From contig JANTQA010000036.1 in assembly GCA_027625915.1 (NCBI GenBank), forward strand, positions 9,135,001-9,199,000: a DNA stretch of 64,000 nucleotides, written 5' to 3'. Numbering within the stretch: the stretch's first letter is position 1; each line of letters starts with the position of its first letter. Both the position numbers and the translations under genes were made by a program. This stretch comes from Anaeramoeba flamelloides (Eukaryota > Metamonada > Anaeramoebidae). The notes under the pieces were generated by a model that was not told the origin of the DNA, ran no database searches, and was given only the letters and a program-made list of their open reading frames with translations. Positions 25,756 to 37,127 of this stretch are shown piece after piece.

Positions 25756-26086
25756 AATGTAAATAACCTCAAACTATCACAGTTTAAAATTATTTATTAA
25801 GATTTATTTGTTTCAATTGATTGTGAAAAATTAATCTATCTTTTTGATAGAAAGGACATATCCATAAAAAAAAATCAATATTTTCTATAATTTTCTTTGG
25901 TTTATACTTCAAACATAAAGGACAAAATTAATTTGAATTTTTATTAATTACATATTAATATCGATTTAAGGAGTAAGTGAATGTTCTGAATTTTAGAATT
26001 GTTGAACTTAAGGGATAACTTGAATATTTTTGAGTTTTAAATAAATAATTGTAATATTTTATTATTTTGAAATATTTTTGGGGAGT

Positions 26087-26451
26087 GCCGTTAGGTGTCT
26101 AGGTTTTCATGAGGTTTTCTGTTTTATTCTGTGAAGTGTTCTAGGTTTTTTTGAGGTTTTCTATTTTATTTGTGAAGTGTTCTAGCTTTTTTTTAATTTT
26201 TGAAATAAACAGAAAATTTTAATAAATTTTTGGTTTATTTCAAAAAGTAAAAAAAAAAATCTAACGAGAATCCATCAATTTACCAAATAAACAGAAAACC
26301 CAAGATAACCTAACCGCAGTTTTTTTTTTGATTTAAGAAATAAAAAGAAAATTAAACAAAAGCTACCAGCACTTTTCCGAAATTGAAAAGAATAGAATAA
26401 AATCTTTGTTTTTACTCTATTCTTTTAAATTTCGGTAAACCCAACGACACT
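26087..26451. repeat. Nested palindromic element with an internal tandem duplication
   Basis: The outer arms pair loosely (GTGCCGTTAGGT against ACCCAACGACAC). Next inside, a block ending GAGGTTTTCTGTTTTATT pairs with AATAAACAGAAAACCC at about 26284-26300. A separate near-perfect hairpin at about 26379-26436 pairs CCGAAATTGAAAAGAATAGA with its complement. The left part repeats a unit of about 45-50 bp (TCTAGGTTTT...GTGAAGTGT) a little over twice. Confidence 0.6.
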
Positions 26452-27543
26452 TTAAACTTGTCGAATCCAACAACTCATTATATGTGTATTTTATTTTTCT
26501 TTATTTTAGTTCAATAATATCTTTTAAATTCCAATTGATTTTATTATTTATTCTTTGATTAAATTTTATTTATTTTTCAAAATAAGGAAGATAGAAATTT
26601 CCTAATTTTTTTTTTAATTTAAATTATTTTTTATTTACTGAAATTATCATATTTTCGATTTTAAATTCTGTTTTGTAAATAAGAATTGGTGTATTTCTGT
26701 TTATTTTACATATTTTCCTAATACCTGAATTAATCCAAGAATTTAAATAATTTAAAGTTTTTATTTCATAATTGTATATTTCGAACCCATATGTCAATTG
26801 GCTTATTATAAAAGATTTAAAATATCTAATTTTTAAATAATTATTCAGAGGGTTGTTATTGAATAATTGTTTACAGTTGTTATATGTTTCTTTTGTCGAT
26901 TTTATATTATAAACTATATGTGAAAATTTATCTAAATAAATACGCCAATTTTTTTTTATCTTTTAGTCGATTCATTTGAAACTGTTTTTTTTTTTTTATT
27001 TTTTTTGATTTCAAAATTTACCCCCCTTCATTTAAATCTTTGTAATAATTTCCTTGAATTTGGAATTATTTGACATTAATAAATAAAAAAAGAATTTTGA
27101 GAAAAAATTTTATAAAAAATAATTTTCTATTCAAAAAAAAAAAACAAAAAAAGAAATTACAAGAAATCCAAGATAATATCCTTTTTTGGTTCCCCTGAAA
27201 AATACAAAGATACTGAAAAAAAATCGAAGAAAATATATTTTGATTGGAATTTCTTTTCTTCATTCTTTGTTTCATCAAATTTATTAGGGAAAATGATCTT
27301 TCATGTTTGTAATTCAAAAAGAAAAGACTTGTTAAAAAAACACACCCACTAGACCCATTTTATTGGTTTTAACCAATAGTTAAATTCTGATATCTACAGA
27401 GACTTTTCTAAAGTCCAAAACATACAGATTCAATATAACAGAAAATACAATATAAAAATGTTCAAAAAATTTAAAATTTTTTCTTCCCATTTTAATTTTA
27501 GGATTTATCAACTCGTTTTACCAAACAATTAATATTTTTTTTC

Positions 27544-29272
27544 TTAAAGCACTACTATGAGTATAAAAGCAGATCGTGCACGAGATATTTTTCATTTTTT
27601 AATTTTTATGAAATCTTCAAATTTAAAATTTTCAAAGAAAAAATATATGAACGATAAATCAAAAATTACTATCACCACTGAATCATTTCAGAAATTTTTT
27701 GGATTTTAAAAATGAATTTAATTTCAAGAACAATAGTATCGCTTTGAAAAGTCTAATTGATTTTTATATTAAAAAAAAAATCATTGAATCAAATTAAAAA
27801 AAAAACAAGAACTATTTATTGTCATCAAATACATACCAAAAATAAAGAAAAACAAAAATTGGAACATCTTTTTTGTTCCTATCTCATATTCAACTCAATA
27901 TTTATTAATACCTAAAGAAACCTTATTTTATTTACAACAATCCAAATGGAAAATTTATCAAACTCAAAAAAAGCATTACACTCAATTTTTTGTTCAAAAA
28001 AATCAAAAAAGAATTATTTTGCAAACAAGTGATAGTGTATGTGATGCTTTAATTCTAAAAGAAGATGTAAAATTAATTTGTGAACTCTTATTTTCTGGTA
28101 TTGGGCATTCACAGTATGTAGAATTATTTTCACAAATGTTAGGAGAGCATAAATTAATTCACCAAAATCTTTTTTTATAAAATCGAACAAAAAATATATA
28201 TTTCCAATCATAAAATCATTATGGGAAACCCACCAAAAGGAATTATTTAATCAAGATTCTTATAATATACTTGCAGATGGTCGATTTTCTAGACCTCAAA
28301 AGAAAAAAAGGCCCTTCTAAATATGTTACTGAAGTTATTATTCAAGAAAAAAACAAATCTAGTAATTGATTTGTTTACTTTAAAAATCACAGATAAATGT
28401 CCAAATAAAGGTAATTTAGAAACACAAGCCTTTTTTTAAAATCTTGGAAAAAACCTCCTCTTTTCGGTAAAAAAAATTAATTATCTAATTTGTGATGAAA
28501 ACTTATCATTAATCAGCCGAGTCAACAAAAATCGCCCAGAAATTAATATTTTTAATTGTATTGGTCATAAATCGACCAAAATAAAAACAAAATGGAAACA
28601 AATTTGTTCTACCCGAAGATTATTAACAAAAGAAGAAAAAATTATAAAAAACCTTCACAAAAACACAAAATATTTTTATGTCTATAAAAATTTGCAAATT
28701 TTCGAAAATAAAATCAATAAACATTTCAAAATTTGCTGTATTACTGCTAAAAGCGAAGAAGATTTTAAAATTCTTTGGAAGAATTTTGCTAATCATTACA
28801 ATGGAAAACATGAAATTTGCAAAAAATATTTTCCAAATTCAAAATGTTGCAGAAAAAATTATACTCAAAGAACAATTTTAAATGAACCAGATTTTTCTCT
28901 ATGTACTGAGGTTTTGGATACAATTTATGAAAATAATATTAAAAAAAAAATAAAAAACTTTTTACAAGCTAAACAAACTTCAATCGTTGAATCTTTTAAT
29001 TCAACTTTATCAAAGTATGTCCCAAAAAAAAAATTTTATCTTTATGAAAATTTTGTAGCACGCACCATTTTATGTGCGTTAGTTTGGAATTATAAAAAAC
29101 TTGAAAAAAAAAAGTCACAATTATTTAATATCATAAAACAAAAGACTCTCAGTGACATTCAATTTATAGATAAAAATATAAATGAATTAAAAGAAAAAAT
29201 TTTTTAACTAAATGAAAAAATATAAAAAAAATTCGTGCACGAATAATTTAAAAATGCGTACCACTGCTTTAA
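27544..29272 (+). mobile_element. Mutator-like (MULE) DNA transposon, decayed
   Basis: Left end 27544-27583 and right end 29233-29272 form 40-bp terminal inverted repeats. Both begin TTAAAGCA and end in TCGTGCACGA at the same spacing, with about two thirds identity between. The decayed transposase frame lies between them in plus orientation. No 9-11 bp target duplication, the usual MULE mark, is visible, so flanks or outermost bases may have drifted. MITE-like ends resembling TTAAAGCAGTG also occur near 33013. Confidence 0.75.
27890..29206 (+). pseudogene. Mutator-like transposase, interrupted
   Basis: DDE transposase of the Mutator-like type widespread in animals and protists. Readable blocks in order: an N-terminal stretch with SGIGHSQYVELFSQMLGEHK; a first catalytic region LADGRFSRPQKK; VIDLFTLKITDKCPNKGN; a second-Asp region NYLICDENLSL followed by CIGHKSTKIKTKW; HYNGKHEICKKYF with following Cys residues; and the C-terminal VESFNSTLSKYVPKKKF, which matches the family's NESLN...PK pattern. 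The last frame, 28692-29206, is open for 171 codons. Upstream, the blocks sit in different frames with stops between, so no single protein can be made. The family call rests on motif order recalled from memory. Confidence 0.7.
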
Positions 29273-29420
29273 TAAGTTATTTTTGTTTTAGATGAGAATA
29301 AAAATAATTGTACTTTACAGAATGAAAAACCAAAAGCTTCCGATATTTCTCAAATTGGTATTTAGCTGTGTCTAGGAAATTAAAAATAATTGCAAATCAT
29401 TATTTGTAATTTTTGTTCCA

Positions 29421-30017
29421 ATGAGTAATTTATTTATTCTAACAGGAAGTCTCAATTCAGGAAAAACAAGCTATGTCCAATCTCTCTTTCAAAATTTAAA
29501 GATCCACAAGCCACACATACGTATTTCTGGTTTTACACAAAAAGGTGTTCTTGATCCACAAGAAGAAATGAAAATAGGATATGATCTTGTTCTTCTACCA
29601 AATTTCCAAAAACAATACAAATTGGCTCGTTTACGCACGAACGAACCACAACAAGTCCTCTCGAAGGAGAAGCGCTTGGTTCGTAATCCTCGACACCGGT
29701 TCAACTTTGACGATGCAAACCTTAAAATGGTGAAAGACTATATGCTTCCAAGAATAGGGAAGACAGATCTCTGGGTATTTGACGAATTAGGTAAACTTGA
29801 AATCCTAAAAGATGGACACTATGAAGCAGTTCACCAAATCTTGGAACAAGAAAAAAAAACAAATTCGAATTGCTCCTTCTTGTTTGCTTCTCGTGAAGAG
29901 TTTATTGAAAAAATCCTTTGCACATTACCTTTTCCAAACAATTTTCAAAAACTACAATTCCCTTGCTTAGGATCAGATTATGTAAAATTCCAAAAAAGCC
30001 TCTTTTCAAACCTCTAA
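29421..30017 (+). CDS. THEP1/NTPCR-like P-loop NTPase
   Basis: A 198-aa single-exon protein. Walker A is GSLNSGKT (residues 9-16) and Walker B with the following loop is LWVFDELGKLE (about 118-127), the form seen in THEP1-type nucleoside triphosphatases (usually VIDEIGxME). RHRFNFDDANLKM sits where THEP1 has its GxYxVxxxxF block. THEP1 proteins are slow NTP/dNTP hydrolases of poorly known role, about 180-190 aa, so the length fits. The start is the first ATG and gives a proper beta-strand before the P-loop. The coding region has more G+C than its flanks. It begins 148 bp after the MULE's right end, so that insertion sits in the likely promoter region. A related P-loop ATPase family cannot be excluded. 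Confidence 0.8.
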   Translation: MSNLFILTGSLNSGKTSYVQSLFQNLKIHKPHIRISGFTQKGVLDPQEEMKIGYDLVLLPNFQKQYKLARLRTNEPQQVLSKEKRLVRNPRHRFNFDDANLKMVKDYMLPRIGKTDLWVFDELGKLEILKDGHYEAVHQILEQEKKTNSNCSFLFASREEFIEKILCTLPFPNNFQKLQFPCLGSDYVKFQKSLFSNL

Positions 30018-33000
30018 CAACCTTTTCTTATTTAGCGCTTTTTTGTGACTCTTTGCTTTCTTTATTAATTCGAAGTGTTTTTTTTTTTACGACTAATAAA
30101 CGACTTTTTATTTCTTGTGTTTTTTCACTTTTTTCAAATTTATGATCTCTTTCACTTTTTATTACTCCCCCATCCTTTCAGATTTAATTCAACACTGGTT
30201 GCTATTTTATTTTTTCAAAATTTTTTTTGATCTTTTGCTTCCCAAATACCTTTTATCACACACTAAATTGGTCAAAATTTTCATTTATCTTTCTTTCATA
30301 AATAAACAACAAAAAATGCAAGAAAAAAACAAACCCCCACACTTTCTCCTGTTCTGAAAGAAAAATCATAATCTACCAAATTTAATGTAACAAAAACCCT
30401 TTCTTTGCCTTTACCTGATCTTTTTAACAGTAGGAATTTTCCATCAGTCTTAATATGAAATCATAATAATATTTTGAAAGAAAGACCCTTATTTTGATTA
30501 AATAGAAAAAGTAAAAAGAGAAAATGTTATTAAAAAACCAAAAGATATTCATACATTTTTTTAGATCTAATTCTTTTATGTAATTTATTTTCGAAATTTT
30601 TGATATATATTTTATTTTATTGATTTTATTTTAGTAATTATATTTTTCGGAATTTTTTTTTTGGTAAGATATAATGTAATTTTAGGTCCCAAAATACAAT
30701 TTTATGGTATTACTGTTTTTTTTTACAAAATTAAAATCACAAATAAAAATGTTAATGGACTAGTATTTTTTAAAAATAAAAGAAAATTTTATTTTGATCG
30801 AAACATTTTTAATTTTGTAATTTGTGTTTTGGTAAATAAATGATGATATTAACATCATATAAATAATTGATTAGTTTGAGTCTATTTTTTGATTCAAAAA
30901 TTTACATATTTACAATATATACATTGAAAAAAAGTAACCTATTATTTTTATTAAGATTTATGTTAATTCTTGAAACTTATCAAAAATATTTTTCATTTTC
31001 TTTATTAAAATTCCTTGCTTTTAATAAAATTATTTTATTTTGTCAGTATTTATTAATTATTATCAATAAAACTCTAGTTTCAACATGAAAAATTAAAGAG
31101 ATGAAAATTTAAAAATAAAATATAATTTTTAAAGAAGTTTTAAAAAAATTTTAGGAATGAAATTTAGATCTAAAAGTAACAAATTTTTTATTCTTTATAA
31201 ACTTTTAAAAAATTTATTTTCTTGTTACCAAAAATATGAGGAATCAAAGTTATTACAGAATTTCTCAATCTATGAGTTTTTTTTTTTTTTTAAATATTTG
31301 GGATTATTTACAAGAATCATTAAAACAATTTAAATCACATTTCTCTTCAAAAAACTGATTTTGAATTTTGTGGACAACCTTCCTGATTCCAAAATATCTT
31401 TAAGAAAATATAAGTTGAATTATCAAATATCATTATAAAATAAAAACAAAATTTCTGAATAAAAATTTTAATTGACTTTAAAGTTTTAACATTTCTAACT
31501 ATCCTTCTAAAAACAATCCAAATATTTTTCAATAAAATCAATTGTTTGGGTTAACCAAAAGAATTATCTCAAAAAAGAAAAAAAATCTCCCGGTTGATAT
31601 TTATTATAAGAAAATCTTTTTATTATGTAATATTGACAAAAATAATCATAAATAATGGTAAAAATTTTTTATATCATCTAATAAATAAAAGAAATTTATA
31701 TGATTATTGTTCATAGAGAATGAAAAAAAAAAAAAAAAAATGATTTCAGTTAAAAATTTTCTTTTCTGGATTTCTAAGTCGATCAGAATTTTTTGACATT
31801 TAGCACCTTTAAAAAAGTATTTTAAAATGCATAATATCAACATTGACTTATTTTACAAAGCCTATTTTTTATTGTGAAAGACTTAATCCTTTAATTAAAA
31901 AATTTACTACCCTCATATGTTTAAAAAAACAAGAAAAAGAGAAACCTAATAATAGGAAAAATATTTCAATAAATAAGTTTCAAGAGTTATAATATTAATT
32001 TAAACCCCATTTAACTCAAAGATACCCATCCAAAAATGAAAAAGTCACTTTATTTTTTTAAGAATCTACCAAACTTAGATTGTTTAGAAATGCGAGAAAT
32101 AATAAATTTCATATTAGAGTTGATTATCATAAAAGAAAAGTCTGAACAAACCATAAATTTCAAAAAAAAATAAACGTAAAAAAAATTTTAGGCCTCTTTT
32201 ATTGGAACGTCTCATGCAAAATTCTCAATTTCCTTAGAAAATTAAAATTGTTGACACTATTTTTAATTATAAATATATGAATTTTAAAAGAAATCACATA
32301 GCCCCATTTTTCTTAATGTTAATTTGGAGTTTCAAACATTTTTTTTTTAAATTTAAATTTCAAAAAAAAATAAAAAAGAAAAGAATAAATAACAAAGAAA
32401 AAAAATAAAGATAAAAAAAAAGCAAAAGGTAAAATAAAAAAAAAAAAATTTACAAAATGAGAAAAAATAATTTTGATCTAAAAATTGAAATTTAAGTTTG
32501 AGAAGAATACTGAATTAAACTCATCGAATATTTTCTATTTCTTCAATAAAACCGAGTCCCTTTGACTAAAAAAGAGTTTATATCTACATATTATTTTCAC
32601 AAAAAAGTCTATGATTTTTTTTTTATTCACTAATATATCCTAATTTGAAAGATTTCTATTTATAAATAGATTATCTATTATAAATATGAATATCGATGCT
32701 AATGGAATCATTATCTTTTTTTTTTTTGAATTTAAAAATATGTTCATCAAAATATACCCAAAAAAATCTCAAAAAACAAACAAACCCCATTTACCATAAA
32801 GTGGAATGATTTACTAATTCCAATAAAGATGGGCAATACGATTAAGAGACAAACAAATTTTCAAACTTTAAAATACAAGTAACAATCCAACTCCTATCCC
32901 TAATATTTAAAATTCTATCAAGATTAAATTTAGTTGTAAAAAAATTTATCCTCAATTATCACACTTTCAAAAATATTTAATTAAATTGAGATTAGTAATT

Positions 33001-33520
33001 TAAATTTTATTAATTAAAGCAGTGCCATTTATAAAAAAAAAGTGTATAATTATTAAGAAACAAACAAAGATGAATAATGATTTGGAATTATCAAAGATTT
33101 TTATTAGAATTATGTTTATTAATATGTTTTATAAAAAATTCCACACACTTTTTTGGAAAAGTATTATATTTTGAGGAAAAAATAGATGATTCTGGAAAAA
33201 AATCTTTATCCCAATAATTTCAAAAAAATACAAAAACAAAAAAAGAGTATTTCTGGAAAGGAAAAAAAAAAAATAAAAAATAAAACCACATTAATTAATT
33301 TATTAATAATTATTTATTATATGAAAAATTAATATTTATTTCCAGTCGAAAAATTTTTTCATATAATTAAAGTTATATTTTTTTTGATTAAATTTATAGT
33401 AAAAGTTTCTTCTAAAATTTAAACAATACTAGTAATAAGCAATAAAAACAAAAAAAAATAATAGCATAGAATGGAAAAAGCAAACAAAAAAAAAAAAAAC
33501 AATGATCTATTAATAATAAA
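30018..33520. other. Gene-poor spacer
   Basis: No supported gene. Short frames at 30115-30357, 30661-30843, 30867-31088, 31347-31541 and 31646-31843 translate to Phe/Ile/Lys-rich sequence without domains. Contains copy B of the 550-bp dispersed repeat. Confidence 0.65.
32009..32582 (+). repeat. 550-bp dispersed repeat, copy B
   Basis: Matches 12346-12915 along its length (see copy A). It differs mainly by length changes in A runs and a longer A-rich middle (about 32357-32460). The left limit lies at CATTTAACTCAAAG, matching CATTTCGCCCAAAG in copy A. Confidence 0.8.
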
Positions 33521-36037
33521 TTAATTAAACATTAATTGAAACTTCAAATCCGAATTTGGATTTATACCGTAATAAGTAATGCAGTTTAAAAGTTCTTGGT
33601 GAATTTCCGTATTTATTTCCTTTTTATCAATTTCTTCAAAATATAAATATTTAATAAAAATAACAATTGATTCATAAGAAAACCCAGACACATCGGTATA
33701 TTGGTTTGAACTTGAATTATCATTATCCAGTGAATCAAAATATTTTTTAAAAAAAGCTGTTCGGCATTGCAAAATGATTTTGTGGACCTTTATTTGATTA
33801 TTTTCAATAATTATTGTAAAATCTTTTGAAGAATCTTGTATCCATAGTTTTTTTAAATCTTGCTTTAAATTATTTTTTAAAAGGGAATCGATGTTATCAA
33901 CATTGTTGTCATTTGTTTGTAAATTTATATTTAAATCCAATTTTTTACAAATAAGCCCAAAATTTTTAAAATTTAAATTCAGATCTGATTTAATTCTATT
34001 GCCGGTATATATCCAATTTAGAAAACTAAAAACATCATCTTTCGAAAACATTTGCAATTCCAACACTTGCTTAACCCTTTGATAATTTTGCTTTGTTCTT
34101 AATTGTAACATTATCTTATGAACGCGGAAAGCATGGTTATTTTTATTTATAGCAAAATCAAAAAACAGCGAATTTGACCAAAGATCAAAAAAGTCATCAT
34201 TTAAGGCCAAAATATTTATATTAAATATTTGCAATAGTGCTTTTTTTTCTTTTATATCAGATTTTTTGACGTATTCAAGAGGGCTAACCCCATCGTTTGA
34301 TGTTTTTGGATCGAATAAATGCACATCAGTGCCCGCCTTGATTAATAGGTAAGCAATTTTTAAGAGGTCAACTTTTTTGTTTCCTACCCCAACTAAATAA
34401 TAGATAGCTGTATGGCCAAAATTGTTTATAAAATTGGTCTTTGCGCCAGCGTCTAATAGCAATTTAATTAAAGTGTAAGGAACATAACTTTTTTTACACA
34501 GCGCCACGAGGGCGGTGTTGCCATACATGTCTTGGTTATTGACATTCTTTTGATGCTTCAAGAGAAACGCTAATAATTCAAATGTAATAAATTTATTTTG
34601 GCAAAGATACAATAACGGTAACCACCCCCCCTTGGACATCAAAGTGATATCGCCACCTGAATCTAATAAATACTGGATCATTTCGGTGGTAACATTCCTG
34701 TTTTTGCAAAGAAACATGAAAGCGCTAAACTCTCGGCTGAAGGAGAGCAAATTGGGCTGCGATCCGCCCTCAATTAGCTGCTTTAAAAGCTGGAGAGTCA
34801 GCCCGTTGTTTTGCACAAGTGTTTTTAATGCACACCAACCCTTTGAGTCTTGCAAATTGGGATCCGCTCCATACCTTAAGAGCAACTCAATCACTTTGTA
34901 ATTGACCCGGTTGCTTTTGCAATGCGCAATAAGCGCAGTGAAGCCCCACTCATTCTGTTGATTCACGTTTGTGTCCAATTGAAGCAGTGCTTCCACGTTT
35001 TCAGGCTTGCAATTTGGGTTTTTGCAGTGCGTGATTAGGGCATTGTCGCCCAAGTAATTCATGCAATTGAGATCCTGAGAGCCCTTTTCAATCCAAAAGC
35101 GAATGTGGCGTGGTAAAAGATAGACCTGCTCGCATGAGTGGATCAAGAGTGTGCTACCTTTGCTCGTAAGGGTATGCTCATCGGCTCCTAATTGCGTTAA
35201 GCACCGATACATCTTTTCATTGCTTGTTCGATTGTGAACTAATCGCAGCAAGGCGGGGATTTCTTTGTTGTCTTTTTTGTTTGGATCGCTTCCCATCTTG
35301 ACAATAAAGGTAATCAATTCACAATTTATTCTTTTTGCATTTCTGCATAATTTGATTAATGCAGTTTCACCATTTTTATTTGTTAATTTAATATCTGCTT
35401 TAATGGATTTTTCTTGGAGTTTTTTGTTTTCTTTGACCTTTTGTGGTTGTTGTTCATTTTCTTGTTCGTTTTCTTTTTCTTTTTCGTTTCCTTTTTCGTT
35501 TTCGTTTTCCTTTTCCTTTTCCTTTTCTTCAATTTCTTCTTTTCCTTGTTCATTTTCTCTCTGCAACAATATTTTTAATAAATCAATCGTTACTTGAGGG
35601 TTGCTGCACAGTTCCAATAAAGAAGTGTTGCCATGGTTATTTTTAATATTAGGATTTGCACCATTTTTGATCAACATTCTCAAGTGCTGGGCTTGAATAT
35701 GATGGTTTTTACATAACTGATGCAAACAAGTATTTTGTGTTTCATTCGGGGAATCAAGATTTATTTTTTTATTGAGAAAACTTTTTAAGATCCCATCTGT
35801 GAGAGTTGCTTTTTTACACATGTGAATTAAAGCCCGAGTTGGATCGCATTTCACATAGTCTACCACTAATTGAAGTAATTTTTCGTTTAGATTATTATTC
35901 TTGGAAATGTTTACAAATGAATCCCAGCGATATTTTTTGCTAAAACCATTCTTCGTTGGGTTTTTTTGAATATACTCTGTAATTTGTTGAGAAGTTACAG
36001 AAAAGTCTTGGCACAAAAAACAAAATTTCTCTTCCAT
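33521..36037 (-). CDS. Ankyrin-repeat protein with two C-terminal BTB domains
   Basis: 838 aa, single exon. Start chosen at the Met of MEEKFCFLCQDF; the upstream extension to 36139 is Phe-rich and looks untranslated. Ankyrin repeats fill about residues 70-600 (for example LLRYGADPNLQDSKGWCAL, DAGAKTNFINNFGHTAIYYL), many with the consensus end ...TALIxxCK. A Lys/Glu/Asn-rich insert of about 45 residues (about 175-225) splits one repeat. BTB 1 is at about 614-720 (FDFAINKNNHAFRVHKIML ... FLNWIYTG). BTB 2 is at about 737-838 (FTIIIENNQIKVHKIILQ ... FIKYLYFEEI). BTB domains commonly bind CUL3, and ankyrin repeats would recruit a substrate; such a role here is inference, encouraged by the CUL3-like gene at 3687-11536. 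The middle repeats have much higher G+C than the two ends of the gene. Confidence 0.93.
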   Translation of the reverse strand: MEEKFCFLCQDFSVTSQQITEYIQKNPTKNGFSKKYRWDSFVNISKNNNLNEKLLQLVVDYVKCDPTRALIHMCKKATLTDGILKSFLNKKINLDSPNETQNTCLHQLCKNHHIQAQHLRMLIKNGANPNIKNNHGNTSLLELCSNPQVTIDLLKILLQRENEQGKEEIEEKEKEKENENEKGNEKEKENEQENEQQPQKVKENKKLQEKSIKADIKLTNKNGETALIKLCRNAKRINCELITFIVKMGSDPNKKDNKEIPALLRLVHNRTSNEKMYRCLTQLGADEHTLTSKGSTLLIHSCEQVYLLPRHIRFWIEKGSQDLNCMNYLGDNALITHCKNPNCKPENVEALLQLDTNVNQQNEWGFTALIAHCKSNRVNYKVIELLLRYGADPNLQDSKGWCALKTLVQNNGLTLQLLKQLIEGGSQPNLLSFSREFSAFMFLCKNRNVTTEMIQYLLDSGGDITLMSKGGWLPLLYLCQNKFITFELLAFLLKHQKNVNNQDMYGNTALVALCKKSYVPYTLIKLLLDAGAKTNFINNFGHTAIYYLVGVGNKKVDLLKIAYLLIKAGTDVHLFDPKTSNDGVSPLEYVKKSDIKEKKALLQIFNINILALNDDFFDLWSNSLFFDFAINKNNHAFRVHKIMLQLRTKQNYQRVKQVLELQMFSKDDVFSFLNWIYTGNRIKSDLNLNFKNFGLICKKLDLNINLQTNDNNVDNIDSLLKNNLKQDLKKLWIQDSSKDFTIIIENNQIKVHKIILQCRTAFFKKYFDSLDNDNSSSNQYTDVSGFSYESIVIFIKYLYFEEIDKKEINTEIHQELLNCITYYGINPNSDLKFQLMFN

Positions 36038-36713
36038 CTCACTATATGACGTGTTTTTTTTTGTGAAAAAGAACAAAAAATGGGTCGACCTAGATATTTT
36101 CAGAGAGAAAACTACTTTATAAAAAATGAAACCCAACAAATTCTCAAGGAGTTAAAGGATTGTGAAAACTGTTGAATAGGTTTACAAGTTAGATCAACTT
36201 TTTGGAAGAAATTTTTTATAACTATTTAAAACCTTTTTTTCTTAGAAAAAAACACTCTTTTACTAAATTAAAATATTTGGTTTATTTGTCAATGTAGACT
36301 GATTATAACAAACCATAATGATTTAACCATTGATAAAGATTAACTTCTTAAATTTTAGGTGTGTTGGTATCAAGTTTTGTCGAAAATATTACAGAAAAAA
36401 TTATAAAAAATTTATTTGTCAATTATCATTTTTTCAGATTTTTTCACTCCTAGGTATTTTTTTGTCAAACGAGAAGAAAGAGAAATTTTACATTTAAGAG
36501 AACCCTCAATTCAAAATGAGAGTCCAATAAGTTCATTTTGGTGGAACAAAGACGAAATAACTCAAGTTCACTAGAATCGAAATGAAATGTTGTAAAAAAT
36601 AGAGTTTTTTTAATTTTTGGGGATAAATAAAGAGTTACCCTGCAATAACTGACATTTTGGTTTTATTAAAGCAAATTTTATTTCTATATTTGGACTCACA
36701 GAGATTTTCAACA

Positions 36714-36909
36714 CAGCCAGTTCCACTTTCGAGACACAAAATTTCAACAAAATTTAAGGCACATTAAAAATCTCAAATTAATGAACTAAATTTGGAATTT
36801 TTTTTACCCAAATTATTTTGCCAGAATCTGAAAAAATTACTTTGATTTGAGATTTTTATTGTACCTTAAATATCGTTGAACAACTGAGTTTAAAAAGTGG
36901 AACTGACTG
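36714..36909. mobile_element. Tc1/mariner-type MITE, copy 3
   Basis: Starts CAGCCAGTTCC and ends GGAACTGACTG followed by TA. Contains the mirrored AAATTTAAGGCAC and GTACCTTAAATATCGTTG blocks. More diverged than copy 4. Confidence 0.8.
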
Positions 36910-36930
36910 TATAAAATTCAAATTCTAGTA

Positions 36931-37127
36931 CAGTCAGTTTCACTTTTAAAGCACAAACTTTCAACAAAATTTAAGGCACAAAAAAATCTCAAATTAAGGC
37001 AAAAAATCAGGAATTTGATTTTTTACAATTTATTTTTACTAGAATCTGAATTGTGTGCCTTAATTTGAGATTTTTTTTGTGCCTTAAATTTCGTTGAAAG
37101 TTTGTGCCTTAAAAATGAAACTGACTG
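36931..37127. mobile_element. Tc1/mariner-type MITE, copy 4 (best preserved)
   Basis: TA target duplication on both sides, with ends CAGTCAGTTTC and GAAACTGACTG. The two halves form an almost complete hairpin (AAATTTAAGGCACAAAAAAA against TTTTTTTGTGCCTTAAATTT). It starts 21 bp after copy 3. Confidence 0.9.

Larger units (their letters stand above)
19328..27543. other. Gene desert with repeats and hairpins
   Basis: Over 8 kb with no gene I can support. Minus-strand frames at 19377-19589, 19677-19934, 23408-23599 and 27066-27317 have no recognisable domain. Contents: a dispersed repeat copy (about 20168-20330), a diverged inverted-repeat element (about 20640-21180), a (TA)n tract running into a MITE (24690-24939), a repeat copy at 25661-25755 and a nested palindrome (26087-26451). 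Confidence 0.65.

Noticed and set aside
28014-28211. 65-codon minus-strand frame
   Set aside because: Antisense to the N-terminal part of the MULE transposase, which has clear family motifs on the plus strand.
33011-33160. MULE-like end (TTAAAGCAGTG) in the spacer
   Set aside because: Only 11 bases match the MULE end, and no inverted partner was found.
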